Shown here: piece after piece, positions 5,896 through 6,047 of the stretch | Position numbering within the stretch: the first letter of the stretch is position 1 | How the letters are laid out: every line of letters begins with the position of its first letter | Source of the DNA: Bacillota bacterium | Lineage (GTDB): Bacteria; Bacillota; Bacilli; Bacillales_A; Planococcaceae | Length of the DNA stretch: 6,047 nucleotides | Assembly (NCBI GenBank): GCA_023405135.1 | Contig: JAEXYZ010000057.1 | Location: 1-6,047, forward strand | Direction of reading: 5' to 3' | Notes under the pieces: model-generated | Database searches by the model: none | What the model saw: the letters and a program-made list of their open reading frames with translations, nothing else | Told to the model about the DNA's origin: nothing | Translations under genes and position numbers: made by a program

Positions 5896-5944
5896 TATTC
5901 ATTGAATAAAATTCCGATATCAATTGTATATCGCAACCGAATAT
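5896..5944 (-). promoter_or_regulatory. Possible truncated CRISPR leader
   Basis: These 49 AT-rich bases lie between the last repeat and the second IS21-type end. They are too long to be a spacer followed by a repeat, so they are not simply the next repeat unit. They contain a perfect palindrome directly touching the repeat (TATTCA/TGAATA, 5896-5908) and a near-palindrome centred on CAATTG (5916-5932). If the array is read on the minus strand this is the leader-proximal sequence. Leaders are usually longer, so promoter elements may have been cut off by the insertion at 5945. Confidence 0.4.
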
Positions 5945-6047
5945 TGAACCACTTGTTAATTGAGCCAGTGAGCCACTTAACATACTCTGTCTTTTCCAGA
6001 CGAACACCTCGGCTTTATTTGGAGTGGCGGGCATGATACCCTTTTCC
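5945..6047. mobile_element. End of a second IS21-type element (partial)
   Basis: TGAACCAC (5945-5952) and TGAGCCAC (5969-5976) lie 24 bp apart, with an extra TGAGCCA at 5961-5967. This is the same unit and the same spacing as at the left end of the first element, so another member of the family begins here and runs out of the window to the right. Beyond the repeats the sequence becomes GC-richer (about 6000-6035) and differs from the first element, so it is a related but different IS. A GGAG at 6021-6024 precedes an ATG at 6033, which might start its transposase gene, but only five codons are visible. Confidence 0.5.

Overview
The window is AT-rich and looks like accessory DNA of a low-GC Gram-positive bacterium, most likely a Bacillaceae member. 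The evidence is the strong AGGAGG-type ribosome sites, the low-GC codon use, a YHYH-domain secreted protein of the Bacillus type, and transposases of the kinds common in Bacillus and its relatives. Species cannot be assigned from the sequence alone.

Layout from left to right. (1) Positions 3-125 are probably the 3' tail of an unrecognised gene. (2) Positions 354-1057 hold a secreted YHYH-domain protein. Its reading frame breaks at a run of seven A's, so the last third of its Tyr/Gly repeat region is out of frame. (3) An intergenic stretch (1058-1581) ends in two rho-independent terminators that serve the next gene. (4) A secreted protein of unknown function lies on the minus strand (1582-2376) and has an odd start region. 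Divergent from it is a 42-residue single-membrane-span protein with a TTG start (2453-2581). (5) A degenerate IS200/IS605-type element (about 2718-3279) has a tnpA with a 5-base lesion that separates the HUH motif from the catalytic tyrosine. Its 5' end is missing at the border of the next element. (6) An IS21-type element (about 3280-5035) carries a single ORF in which most of IstA is fused in frame to the C-terminal half of IstB. The IstB Walker A region is gone, so the element is predicted to be non-autonomous. (7) A CRISPR array of 13 identical 29-bp repeats and 12 spacers (5080-5895) has no cas gene in view. (8) A second IS21-type end begins at 5945 and runs off the window.

Functionally this is a decaying mobile-element cluster around an apparently orphan CRISPR array. 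The array sits between two IS21-type ends, with only 44 and 49 bp of other sequence separating it from them. Its repeats resemble class 1 (type I, possibly I-B) repeats and its orientation is probably the minus strand, with any leader lying at 5896-5944 and cut short by the second element. Processing and interference would need Cas proteins encoded elsewhere. The two secreted proteins and the small membrane protein look like ordinary accessory surface genes. I see no clearly new defence system. The most unusual things are the array bracketed by IS21 ends, the IstA-IstB deletion fusion and the A7 frameshift.
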